Positions 1 to 5,301 of a stretch of 9,075 nt of DNA are shown in pieces (the stretch's first letter is position 1; each line of letters opens with the position of its first letter). Made by a program: the position numbers and the translations under genes. The stretch lies in the NCBI GenBank assembly GCA_028678905.1, contig JAJRCO010000320.1, forward strand, positions 1-9,075, given 5' to 3'. This DNA comes from Methanomicrobiales archaeon (GTDB taxonomy: Archaea > Halobacteriota > Methanomicrobia > Methanomicrobiales > JACTUA01). Under the pieces are notes generated by a model that was given only the letters and a program-made list of their open reading frames with translations, searched no databases and had not been told where the DNA came from.

Positions 1-1
1 C

Positions 2-907
2 ACCGGAGCCCGCACCTTTACCGCCACCAGCTCCCACGGGTTACTCTACATGCACGAGATGCTGCACTGGGCCGCCGGGGCAAGGCTTCCCGTGGTAATG
101 GCCAACGTGAATCGGGCTCTGGGACCGGGCTGGAACGTCTGGGCCGAGCACAGCGACGCCTTTTCTCAACGGGACACCGGCTGGCTCCAGGTATTTGCAA
201 GCACGGTGCAGGAGGTGTACGATACCACCCTGATGGCCTTTCGCATCGCTGAAAGCGAGGATGTGTTACTTCCGGTCATGCTGAATCTGGACGGTTTCAG
301 CCTGAGCCACACCATGCAACCCCTGGAAACTGTGGAACTCGGGGATTTCATCCCTCCGCTGATCCTCCCCCACGCCATCGATACGGCTCATCCGGTTGCC
401 TACGGTCCGCTAACCGGACCCGGGGAGTACTTCCAGTTCAGGGCAGACATGGAGCGATCCATGCGGGCATCGAAGCGGGTCATCCGGGAGACAGAGGAGG
501 AATTCGCCCGCCGGTTCGGGCGTGCGTACGGGGAGACCGAAGAGTACCGCTGCGAAGATGCCGAGGTGCTACTCGTCGCGATGGGGACCTTTGGAAAAGA
601 GGCAGAGGTCGCGGTGGACGAGCTGCGAAAGGAAGGAATAAAGGCCGGATCTATGCGGCTGCGCTGGTTCAGGCCCTTCCCTCACCTGGATGTAAAGGGC
701 CGGGATGTGGTAGTGATCGATCGTGGATACTCCTTCGGTTTCGGCGGAGTTGTCAGTATGAGCATCAGGGCAACCACCCGGGCGGATCCCTACAGTGTGA
801 TCGCGGGGCTGGGGGGACAGGAGGTCACCTACCGAGATATGGCTGATTTTGTGAAGAACCGCAAACCGGGAGAAGAAGACTGGTTCGGGGTGACGAATCA
901 TGTATGA
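2..907 (+). CDS. porA: Pyruvate (2-oxoacid):ferredoxin oxidoreductase, alpha subunit, 5'-partial
   Basis: The reading frame is open from base 2, so the gene starts upstream; 301 C-terminal residues are visible, and about 90 are probably missing given the usual 380-400. With the TPP-binding beta subunit it forms the catalytic core that converts pyruvate + CoA + oxidised ferredoxin to acetyl-CoA + CO2, or the reverse (pyruvate synthase) in autotrophs; cytosolic. The first visible residues (GARTFTATSSHGLLYMHEML) and the following NRALGPGWNVWAEHSD and SQRDTGWLQ stretches are typical of the PorA/VorA family. The later part (about visible residues 175-270, from DAEVLLVAMGT through LRWFRPFP) matches domain II, a transketolase C-terminal-like fold. 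It overlaps the gamma gene by 8 bases. Por is preferred to 2-oxoisovalerate oxidoreductase by overall resemblance, but substrate cannot be fixed from this fragment. Confidence 0.9.
   Translation, partial: TGARTFTATSSHGLLYMHEMLHWAAGARLPVVMANVNRALGPGWNVWAEHSDAFSQRDTGWLQVFASTVQEVYDTTLMAFRIAESEDVLLPVMLNLDGFSLSHTMQPLETVELGDFIPPLILPHAIDTAHPVAYGPLTGPGEYFQFRADMERSMRASKRVIRETEEEFARRFGRAYGETEEYRCEDAEVLLVAMGTFGKEAEVAVDELRKEGIKAGSMRLRWFRPFPHLDVKGRDVVVIDRGYSFGFGGVVSMSIRATTRADPYSVIAGLGGQEVTYRDMADFVKNRKPGEEDWFGVTNHV
887..893 (+). promoter_or_regulatory. Ribosome binding site for the gamma subunit gene
   Basis: GGGGTGA lies six bases before the ATG at 900, inside the end of the alpha coding sequence. It supports the 900 start and translational coupling with the upstream gene. 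Confidence 0.65.
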
Positions 908-1427
908 GATTCGTATTCATTCCCGCGGCGGTCAGGGAGGGGTCACCGCAGCGAGGATGCTGGCCGATGCCGCGTTCCGGGATGGGAAATATGCCGCCGC
1001 CTCACCCTTTTATGGCGCCGAGCGAAGAGGAGCTCCGGTAGTCTCTTTTGTCCGCATCGATGATCGGCCCATCCGGATCTACAGCCAGATTGAACATCCC
1101 GACTTAGTGGTGGTGCTGGATCCGAGTATCATGGACGCAGTGGACGTCCTGCAGGGACTGAAGGGCGCCAGCGTGGTGTTTATTAATAGCTCTCGTTCTT
1201 CGGAGATCTCAGGACATCCTACCTGTCGGGCTGATCTCACCGGCATCGCTATCAGTCATAACCTGGTGATCGCGGGCAGTCCTGTGCTGAACACCCCGCT
1301 GATGGGTGCCCTCGCCCGGATGGGTATCGTTACGCTCGAATCAGCGATCGGTGCAATACGTGATATGTTCTCTGATGAAAGAAATGTAGCGGCGGCGAAG
1401 GCCGCCTATGAGGAGCTGCTCCGATGA
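900..1427 (+). CDS. porG: Pyruvate (2-oxoacid):ferredoxin oxidoreductase, gamma subunit
   Basis: Gamma subunit of the four-subunit archaeal type oxidoreductase (called porC or porG depending on the genome). The 175 residues match the family length of about 180. The N-terminus carries the glycine-rich HSRGGQGGVTAARMLADAA motif (residues 7-25), followed by YGAERRGAPVVSFVRI (about 38-53), both hallmarks of the gamma domain, which contributes to CoA handling and holds the core subunits together. Start at 900 is supported by the GGGGTGA site and by the family's usual N-terminus just before the glycine motif. It overlaps alpha by 8 bases and delta by 4 (ATGA), so all three are almost certainly one transcript. 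Confidence 0.93.
   Translation: MYEIRIHSRGGQGGVTAARMLADAAFRDGKYAAASPFYGAERRGAPVVSFVRIDDRPIRIYSQIEHPDLVVVLDPSIMDAVDVLQGLKGASVVFINSSRSSEISGHPTCRADLTGIAISHNLVIAGSPVLNTPLMGALARMGIVTLESAIGAIRDMFSDERNVAAAKAAYEELLR
1410..1415 (+). promoter_or_regulatory. Ribosome binding site for the delta subunit gene
   Basis: GAGGAG lies eight bases before the ATG at 1424, within the last codons of the gamma gene, and fixes the start of the small ferredoxin-like subunit. Confidence 0.65.
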
Positions 1428-1675
1428 CGAAAAAACGTCGCCTCGCGGTGAGCGAACCAGTGGAGGGAGCCTCTGGTAAGACAGGATCCTGGCGGACCTA
1501 CCGCCCGGAGGTGGACCGGGGAAAATGCAATGAGTGCGGGCTCTGCATCCTTTACTGTCCGGAAGCGGCGATCAGTGAAGACCATGAGGTGGATCTGCGA
1601 TACTGCAAGGGATGCGGGATCTGTGCCAATGAATGCCCCAAAAAAGCGATCGTCATGAAGCGCGAAGAACAATAA
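1424..1675 (+). CDS. porD: Pyruvate (2-oxoacid):ferredoxin oxidoreductase, delta (ferredoxin-like) subunit
   Basis: An 83-residue ferredoxin-like subunit that passes electrons from the TPP site and core cluster to external ferredoxin. Two complete 4Fe-4S motifs are visible: C35-x2-C38-x2-C41-x3-C45-P and C61-x2-C64-x2-C67-x3-C71-P. The SWRTYRPEVD segment just before the first motif (residues 22-31) is characteristic of PorD rather than of a free ferredoxin. The start codon overlaps the gamma stop (ATGA) and has a GAGGAG site. It is the last gene of the operon: a non-coding gap with a short hairpin and T6 follows. Gene order here is alpha-gamma-delta, unlike the gamma-delta-alpha-beta order common in many archaea, so the beta gene is expected upstream of the window. 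Confidence 0.93.
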   Translation: MTKKRRLAVSEPVEGASGKTGSWRTYRPEVDRGKCNECGLCILYCPEAAISEDHEVDLRYCKGCGICANECPKKAIVMKREEQ

Positions 1676-1768
1676 ATCATAACTCTTTCATTCCGATTAT
1701 GGTCGCACCTAAAAATCAAACACGGACGATTTTCTGGTGAATTCCTGGATCGATTTTCGATAATCATT

Positions 1769-1787
1769 GAATAACCGATTCTTTTTT
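1769..1787 (+). terminator. Possible terminator of the por operon
   Basis: GAAT (1769-1772), a five-base loop, ATTC (1778-1781), then T6 (1782-1787). The stem is short and AT-rich; oligo-T alone is the main archaeal termination signal, so the T6 is the stronger part of the evidence. It lies about 95 bases after the delta stop codon. Confidence 0.4.
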
Positions 1788-1800
1788 AAAAACTGCCTTC

Positions 1801-1846
1801 AGGTCAACCGGTTTGCCTTTCTTTGCGATCCGGGATTGGTCGACCT
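1801..1846 (+). repeat. Imperfect inverted repeat upstream of the thioferritin gene
   Basis: AGGTCAACC (1801-1809) and GGTCGACCT (1838-1846) are reverse complements with one mismatch, separated by 28 bases. If transcribed, G-U and U-A pairs would extend the stem inward by about five positions. It sits about 45 bases upstream of the probable TATA box at 1890-1897, so it could be an operator or distal regulatory hairpin. The rest of the 1676-1936 gap shows no convincing gene. Confidence 0.4.
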
Positions 1847-1889
1847 CATTTTCCATCAAAAACGGAAAAGATCTGGAAATTGGCATAAC

Positions 1890-1897
1890 TATTTTAT
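1890..1897 (+). promoter_or_regulatory. Probable TATA box of the thioferritin gene
   Basis: TATTTTAT (1890-1897) lies about 42 bases before the ATG at 1937. With the usual archaeal spacing, transcription would begin near 1917-1920, giving a leader of about 20 bases that includes the ribosome binding site. The upstream ATG at 1901 would then lie outside the transcript. A purine-rich stretch just upstream could serve as a BRE, but it is not distinctive. Confidence 0.45.
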
Positions 1898-1925
1898 CCC
1901 ATGAGGGAACAGTGGTGCCCATCGC

Positions 1926-1930
1926 GAGGT
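1926..1930 (+). promoter_or_regulatory. Ribosome binding site for the thioferritin gene
   Basis: GAGGT lies six bases before the ATG at 1937. It decides in favour of this start over the in-frame ATG at 1901, which would add 12 residues unlike anything at the start of relatives. Confidence 0.6.
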
Positions 1931-1936
1931 ACGGAT

Positions 1937-2488
1937 ATGGCAAAAGTTGCACGCGAAGTGGTGGAGAGGTCAGGAGTGGATGTGGATCAGCTCCTGAAAC
2001 TCCTGGTAAAGAATGCAGCGGCCGAGCTCACCACCTACTACTATTATACGGGGCTCCGGATGAATCTGATCGGAATCGAGGGGGAAACGATCAAAGAGAT
2101 CGCCGAGACTGCCCGGGTGGAGGATCGGAATCACTTTGAGGCGCTCCTCCCCCGAATCTACGAGCTGGGTGGTCAGCTCCCCAACGACATGGTGGAATTC
2201 CACAATATTTCGGGCTGTCCTCCGGCGAAACTTCCGGACGATCCCCGCGATATCACCGCGATGCTCACCGTTCTGGTGAATGCGGAGCGGTGTGCGGTCA
2301 GGCAGTACACGAATATTTGCAACATCACTGCAGGTAAGGATCACCGTACATACGAGCTCTCGCTCTCCATCCTCAACGAAGAGGTGGAGCACGAATCCTG
2401 GTTTTCTGAATTCCTCGGAGAAGGCCCTTCGGGGCATTTCCTGCGCAGGGGCGAGACATCTCCGTTTGTGACCAAGTATCTTCGATAG
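1937..2488 (+). CDS. dpsL: Thioferritin (DPS-like protein with bacterioferritin-type diiron site)
   Basis: A 183-residue ferritin-superfamily four-helix protein. It closely resembles the DPS-like thioferritin described from Sulfolobus and Pyrococcus: AAAELTTYYYYTGLRMNLIG near residues 27-46, VEDRNHFE (61-68), YELGGQLP (75-82) and the C-terminal GPSGHF (163-168). Probable diiron ligands are E30, E62/D63 with H66, E117, and the E149-x2-H152 pair. Two cysteines, C94 (ISGC) and C119 (AERC), correspond to the cysteine pair that defines thioferritins. Relatives assemble as 12-subunit cages that use hydrogen peroxide to oxidise Fe(II) and mineralise iron, protecting the cell from oxidative damage. 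It stands alone between a por terminator and its own terminator, consistent with separate stress or iron control. The fold is certain; the peroxide role is inferred from relatives. Confidence 0.93.
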   Translation: MAKVAREVVERSGVDVDQLLKLLVKNAAAELTTYYYYTGLRMNLIGIEGETIKEIAETARVEDRNHFEALLPRIYELGGQLPNDMVEFHNISGCPPAKLPDDPRDITAMLTVLVNAERCAVRQYTNICNITAGKDHRTYELSLSILNEEVEHESWFSEFLGEGPSGHFLRRGETSPFVTKYLR

Positions 2489-2512
2489 ATATTCTATCCC
2501 ATGGCTTTTTTT
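2484..2512 (+). terminator. Probable terminator of the thioferritin gene
   Basis: GATAGA (2484-2489), loop TAT, TCTATC (2493-2498) is a perfect 6-base inverted repeat that contains the TAG stop codon (2486-2488). T7 follows at 2506-2512, seven bases downstream. The T tract is followed directly by AAAAAG, so the same AT-rich block might also serve as promoter element for the ZIP gene. Confidence 0.55.
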
Positions 2513-2569
2513 AAAAAGAGTGATTTAGAGCTAGTGACATTCGATACGTCTGAACTCTGATGAAAATAA

Positions 2570-2574
2570 AAGGA
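2570..2574 (+). promoter_or_regulatory. Ribosome binding site for the ZIP transporter gene
   Basis: AAGGA lies ten bases before the ATG at 2585, slightly far but acceptable. The 2489-2584 gap otherwise holds the thioferritin T tract and an AT-rich block at 2506-2517 that could be the TATA region, implying a leader of about 45-50 bases. Confidence 0.45.
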
Positions 2575-2584
2575 TCTGCAGACC

Positions 2585-3397
2585 ATGATCGAATTCTTCT
2601 ATACTCTGCATCCGGTGGTTCAGGCGCTCTCCGCCGGGCTTTTCACCTGGGGAGTGACCGCGTTCGGTGCAGCGATGGTCTTCCTCACCCGTGAAATAAA
2701 CGAAAAGATACTCGATTCCATGCTTGGATTCGCGGGAGGTGTCATGATTGCCGCGAGTTTCTGGTCCCTTCTGGCCCCGGCAATCGAGCTCTCCCAGGGA
2801 GGTCCGGTCCCGGCCTGGATGCCAGCCGCGACAGGATTCATCGTGGGCGGAATATTTCTGCTGAGCCTCGATCTGATCCTTCCTCATCTGCACAAAAAGG
2901 GACCTGTCGAGCAGGTGATGGGACCAAAGACTAGTCTCTCGCGAACAACCCTCCTGGTCCTTGCCATCACCATGCATAACATTCCGGAAGGGCTTGCGGT
3001 AGGGGTGGCATTTGGGGCAGTGGCTGCAGGATTTCCCTCAGCAAGCATTGCCGGGGCCATTGCACTCGCTCTGGGAATAGGCATTCAGAACTTTCCCGAA
3101 GGGCTAGCAGTATCTGTGCCTCTCCACGGAGAGGGCTTCTCTCGTATCCGCAGTTTCTGGTATGGTCAGTTATCCGGTGTAGTGGAACCTGTGGCAGCAC
3201 TGATCGGAGCGGCTACTGTATACATCGCACGGTTCCTCCTTCCGTACGCTCTGGCGTTCGCAGCCGGTGCAATGATCTTTGTAGTGGTGGATAATCTGAT
3301 TCCCGAATGGCACCTTCATGAAAACCGGAGCCTGGCCATGATGGGACTGTTTATTGGATTTGCGAGTATGATGGTACTGGACGTGGCGTTCGGATAA
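2585..3397 (+). CDS. ZIP family divalent metal transporter, GufA type
   Basis: A 270-residue membrane protein with about eight hydrophobic segments (roughly 11-33, 44-64, 80-100, 120-147, 152-178, 190-215, 218-237, 248-268), as in ZIP carriers that bring Zn, Fe or Mn into the cytosol. The two metal-binding helices are clear: HNIPEG (H131, N132, E135) in the fourth segment and QNFPEG (Q168, N169, E172) in the fifth, with E201 (VVEPVA) in the sixth. The H/Q pairing is that of the GufA branch rather than ZupT. The cytosolic loop after segment three has a short histidine cluster, HLH (101-103), smaller than in many ZIPs. No cleavable signal is needed. It follows the thioferritin on the same strand, suggesting a metal-linked neighbourhood, although a terminator lies between. 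Metal specificity cannot be read from sequence. Confidence 0.9.
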   Translation: MIEFFYTLHPVVQALSAGLFTWGVTAFGAAMVFLTREINEKILDSMLGFAGGVMIAASFWSLLAPAIELSQGGPVPAWMPAATGFIVGGIFLLSLDLILPHLHKKGPVEQVMGPKTSLSRTTLLVLAITMHNIPEGLAVGVAFGAVAAGFPSASIAGAIALALGIGIQNFPEGLAVSVPLHGEGFSRIRSFWYGQLSGVVEPVAALIGAATVYIARFLLPYALAFAAGAMIFVVVDNLIPEWHLHENRSLAMMGLFIGFASMMVLDVAFG

Positions 3398-3598
3398 GAC
3401 ACGATCGCACGGTCGGCGGGAGATCAGGCACTTGGAGATAGCGGATCTGGGATATCTCGGTTCTTCTCGGTCTCTATCGAATATTATACGATTACCGATC
3501 ACAAGCCGGATCCGTGTTGGATACAGAAGGATTCAGGAAGGTCCGGTGCGATGAATCAGAAGGTTTCCAGGTAACCGGCTGTTGTTAAAAAGGGAATT
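3398..3598. other. Convergent intergenic region, no gene seen
   Basis: A gap of 201 bases between the ends of the ZIP and thermosome genes. No oligo-T tract follows the ZIP stop closely. The only structure noted is GAGATA (3435-3440) and TATCTC (3453-3458), a perfect 6-base inverted repeat with a 12-base loop followed by a pyrimidine-rich stretch; it may help end ZIP transcription, but this is weak. The right edge holds the thermosome terminator. Confidence 0.5.
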
Positions 3599-3607
3599 TT
3601 AGAATTC
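3587..3607 (-). terminator. Probable terminator of the thermosome gene
   Basis: On the minus strand GAATT (3607-3603), loop CTAA, AATTC (3598-3594) forms a perfect 5-base inverted repeat spanning the TAA stop codon, then CC and T5 (3591-3587). The layout, a short AT-rich hairpin on the stop codon followed by a T tract, repeats that seen at the end of the thioferritin gene. Confidence 0.5.
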
Positions 3608-5248
3608 GCCGCCCATATCGCCCATGCCGCCCATGCCGCCCATTCCGCCGGGTGGCATTGGGGCAGACTCCTTGGACATCTTGCTTGCAGCGATTACGTC
3701 ATCGATGCGCAGGATCATGGTTGCAGCTTCCGAGGCACTGGTGACCGCCTGGGTCTTCACCCGCAGGGGTTCAACGACGCCTTCTTTCAGCATGTCTGCG
3801 GTCTTTCCGGAGAACACGTTGATTCCTACGTGCTTTTTGCCTTTTTCGTGAGCGGCACGCAGTTCTACCAGCATGTCGATGGGATCGAGTCCGGCGTTCT
3901 CCGCAAGGGTCCGCGGGATGATCTCCATCGCTGAGGCGAACGCCTCGATCGCGAGCTGGGCCCGACCACCAACACTCGCCGCATATTCGCGGAGCTTCAG
4001 GGAGACTTCGATCTCCGGTGCACCACCGCCGGCCACAAACTTCTTGTCTTCAAGGGCAACGGCGACCACGTTCAAGGCGTCGTCGAGTGCACGCTCGATC
4101 TCGTCCACCACGTGTTCTGTTCCGCCGCGGACGATGATGGATACTGCCTTCGGGTTTACGCACTTCTCGATGAAGATCATTGCTTCCCCGCTCACTTTTC
4201 GCTCCTCTACGAGACCAGCCTTCCCGAGTTCATCCGGGGTGATCGCATCGATGCTGCTGACCACGCTGGCTCCAGTGGCACGGGCAAGTTTCTCCATATC
4301 GCTCTTCTTAACCCGGCGGGCAGCCATAATGCCGGATTTGGCCAGGTAATGCTGGGCGATATCGTCGATTCCTTTCTGGCAGAATACAACGTTGGCACCG
4401 CTCTTGATGACCTTGTCGACGATGGCTTTGATCATCCGTTCTTCTTCGTCAAGGAACGCCTGGAGCTGATCGGGGCTGGTGATGTTGATCTCCGCGTCCA
4501 CTTCGGTCTTCTTGAACTCGATCGAGGCGTTGAGCAGCAGGATCTTCGCTTTCTCCACTTTCTTGGGCATCGCGGGGTGGACTCTTTCCTTGTCTACGAT
4601 CATCCCCTCAATGATCTCCGTGTCCTCGGTGGAACCGCCGACCTTCTTCTCCATCTTGATATTATCGATGTCAACGGTGCCGTCCTCGTCTGCCACCATG
4701 ATGACCGCCTTTACCACAAGGTTGGTCAGTTTGTCTTTCGCGGCTTCAGCACCTTTGCCGGTCATCGCGGTGTCTGCGATCTTGACCAGCATGTCGGTAT
4801 CCTTGGCCTTGATGCTGATAGCCATGTCGTTCAGGAACTGTACCGCCTTTTCCGCGGCCATACGGTATCCGTGGGCGATGACCGTAGGATGGACGTCCTG
4901 CTCCAGGAGATCCTCTGCCTGTTTCAGGAGTTCGCCCCCGATTACGACTGCAGTGGTAGTTCCATCACCAACTTCCTCGTCCTGGGTCTTGGCGACTTCC
5001 ACCATCATCTTCGCGGCGGGATGTTCGATATCCATCTCTTTCAGGATGGTGACGCCGTCGTTTGTGATCACCACATCACCGATGGTATCCACGAGCATCT
5101 TGTCCATGCCCTTGGGTCCGAGCGTGGTCCGTACGGCGTTTGCCACAGCCTTGGCCGCGGCGATGTTGGCACCCTGTGCGTCCCTTCCTCGGGTTCGCGA
5201 ACTGCCTTCCTTAAGAATCAGAATGGGTTGTCCTGTAAGTTGCGACAT
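3599..5248 (-). CDS. thsA: Thermosome subunit (group II chaperonin)
   Basis: A 549-residue chaperonin subunit of normal length. Thermosome rings enclose and refold cytosolic proteins using ATP and a built-in lid. Visible landmarks: TTLGPKGMDK (41-50), NDGVTIL (63-69), the ATP motif GDGTTT (94-99), the helical-protrusion lid segment around 240-275, the catalytic aspartate D390 in ERALDDALNV, VAGGGAPE (405-412), and a flexible GGM-repeat tail (535-549). The ATG at 5246-5248 is preferred: GGTGA lies five bases upstream and MSQLTGQPILIL matches relatives; a GTG at 5258-5260 would add four residues but overlaps that site. A strong TATA box lies at 5290-5297, so it has its own promoter. Only one subunit gene is visible; others may exist elsewhere, so the letter in the symbol is provisional. 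Confidence 0.96.
   Translation of the reverse strand: MSQLTGQPILILKEGSSRTRGRDAQGANIAAAKAVANAVRTTLGPKGMDKMLVDTIGDVVITNDGVTILKEMDIEHPAAKMMVEVAKTQDEEVGDGTTTAVVIGGELLKQAEDLLEQDVHPTVIAHGYRMAAEKAVQFLNDMAISIKAKDTDMLVKIADTAMTGKGAEAAKDKLTNLVVKAVIMVADEDGTVDIDNIKMEKKVGGSTEDTEIIEGMIVDKERVHPAMPKKVEKAKILLLNASIEFKKTEVDAEINITSPDQLQAFLDEEERMIKAIVDKVIKSGANVVFCQKGIDDIAQHYLAKSGIMAARRVKKSDMEKLARATGASVVSSIDAITPDELGKAGLVEERKVSGEAMIFIEKCVNPKAVSIIVRGGTEHVVDEIERALDDALNVVAVALEDKKFVAGGGAPEIEVSLKLREYAASVGGRAQLAIEAFASAMEIIPRTLAENAGLDPIDMLVELRAAHEKGKKHVGINVFSGKTADMLKEGVVEPLRVKTQAVTSASEAATMILRIDDVIAASKMSKESAPMPPGGMGGMGGMGDMGGEF
3608..3649 (-). repeat. GGM-coding short repeat in the thermosome tail
   Basis: Fourteen codons encode a GGM-type tail (GGMGGMGGMGDMGG), with 9-base units that are nearly identical in DNA; one unit has D in place of G. 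Such tails are flexible and project into the chaperonin cavity. The repeat is a likely place for length changes by slippage. Confidence 0.8.
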
Positions 5249-5253
5249 AGATT

Positions 5254-5258
5254 TCACC
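5254..5258 (-). promoter_or_regulatory. Ribosome binding site for the thermosome gene
   Basis: GGTGA on the minus strand lies five bases before the ATG at 5248 and decides the start against the overlapping GTG at 5260. Confidence 0.6.
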
Positions 5259-5289
5259 ACGTAGCGTAAAAAGGTTGTATTAGGGTTCT

Positions 5290-5297
5290 ATATAAAT
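5290..5297 (-). promoter_or_regulatory. TATA box of the thermosome gene
   Basis: Minus-strand TTTATATA lies about 42 bases before the start codon, placing transcription start near 5267 and a leader of about 20 bases. It begins only a few bases after the stop codon (5302-5304) of the upstream HTH gene. A T5 tract (5272-5268) lies just before the predicted start site and could terminate the upstream transcript. GGGT (5283-5286) and ACCC (5304-5307) flank the box symmetrically, but four bases is too short to be called an operator. Confidence 0.7.
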
Positions 5298-5301
5298 ATT
5301 A

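Noticed and set aside
1901..1936. Upstream ATG at 1901 as start of the thioferritin gene
   Set aside because: The added 12 residues do not resemble family N-termini, the codon lies upstream of the predicted transcription start, and the ATG at 1937 has a GAGGT site.
1764..1952. Minus-strand 62-codon frame across the gap before the thioferritin gene
   Set aside because: No family resemblance, and it overlaps the probable promoter, ribosome binding site and start of the thioferritin gene on the other strand.
1813..2139. Plus-strand 108-codon frame starting in the gap and running into the thioferritin gene
   Set aside because: It is out of frame with the clear ferritin-like protein and reads as low-similarity composition; a shadow frame.
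2531..3502. Minus-strand frames opposite the ZIP gene and its 3' flank
   Set aside because: No domain, no start signals, and they lie opposite a well-conserved membrane protein; the 3170-3502 frame extends into the gap by chance.
5249..5260. GTG at 5258-5260 as start of the thermosome gene
   Set aside because: It overlaps the GGTGA site that serves the ATG at 5248, and relatives begin near MSQLTGQP.
4112..5269. Long open frames on the plus strand opposite the thermosome gene (including 4479-5264)
   Set aside because: They mirror the codon pattern of a highly conserved chaperonin, show no recognisable domain, and lack a ribosome binding site; long antisense frames are expected at this GC content.
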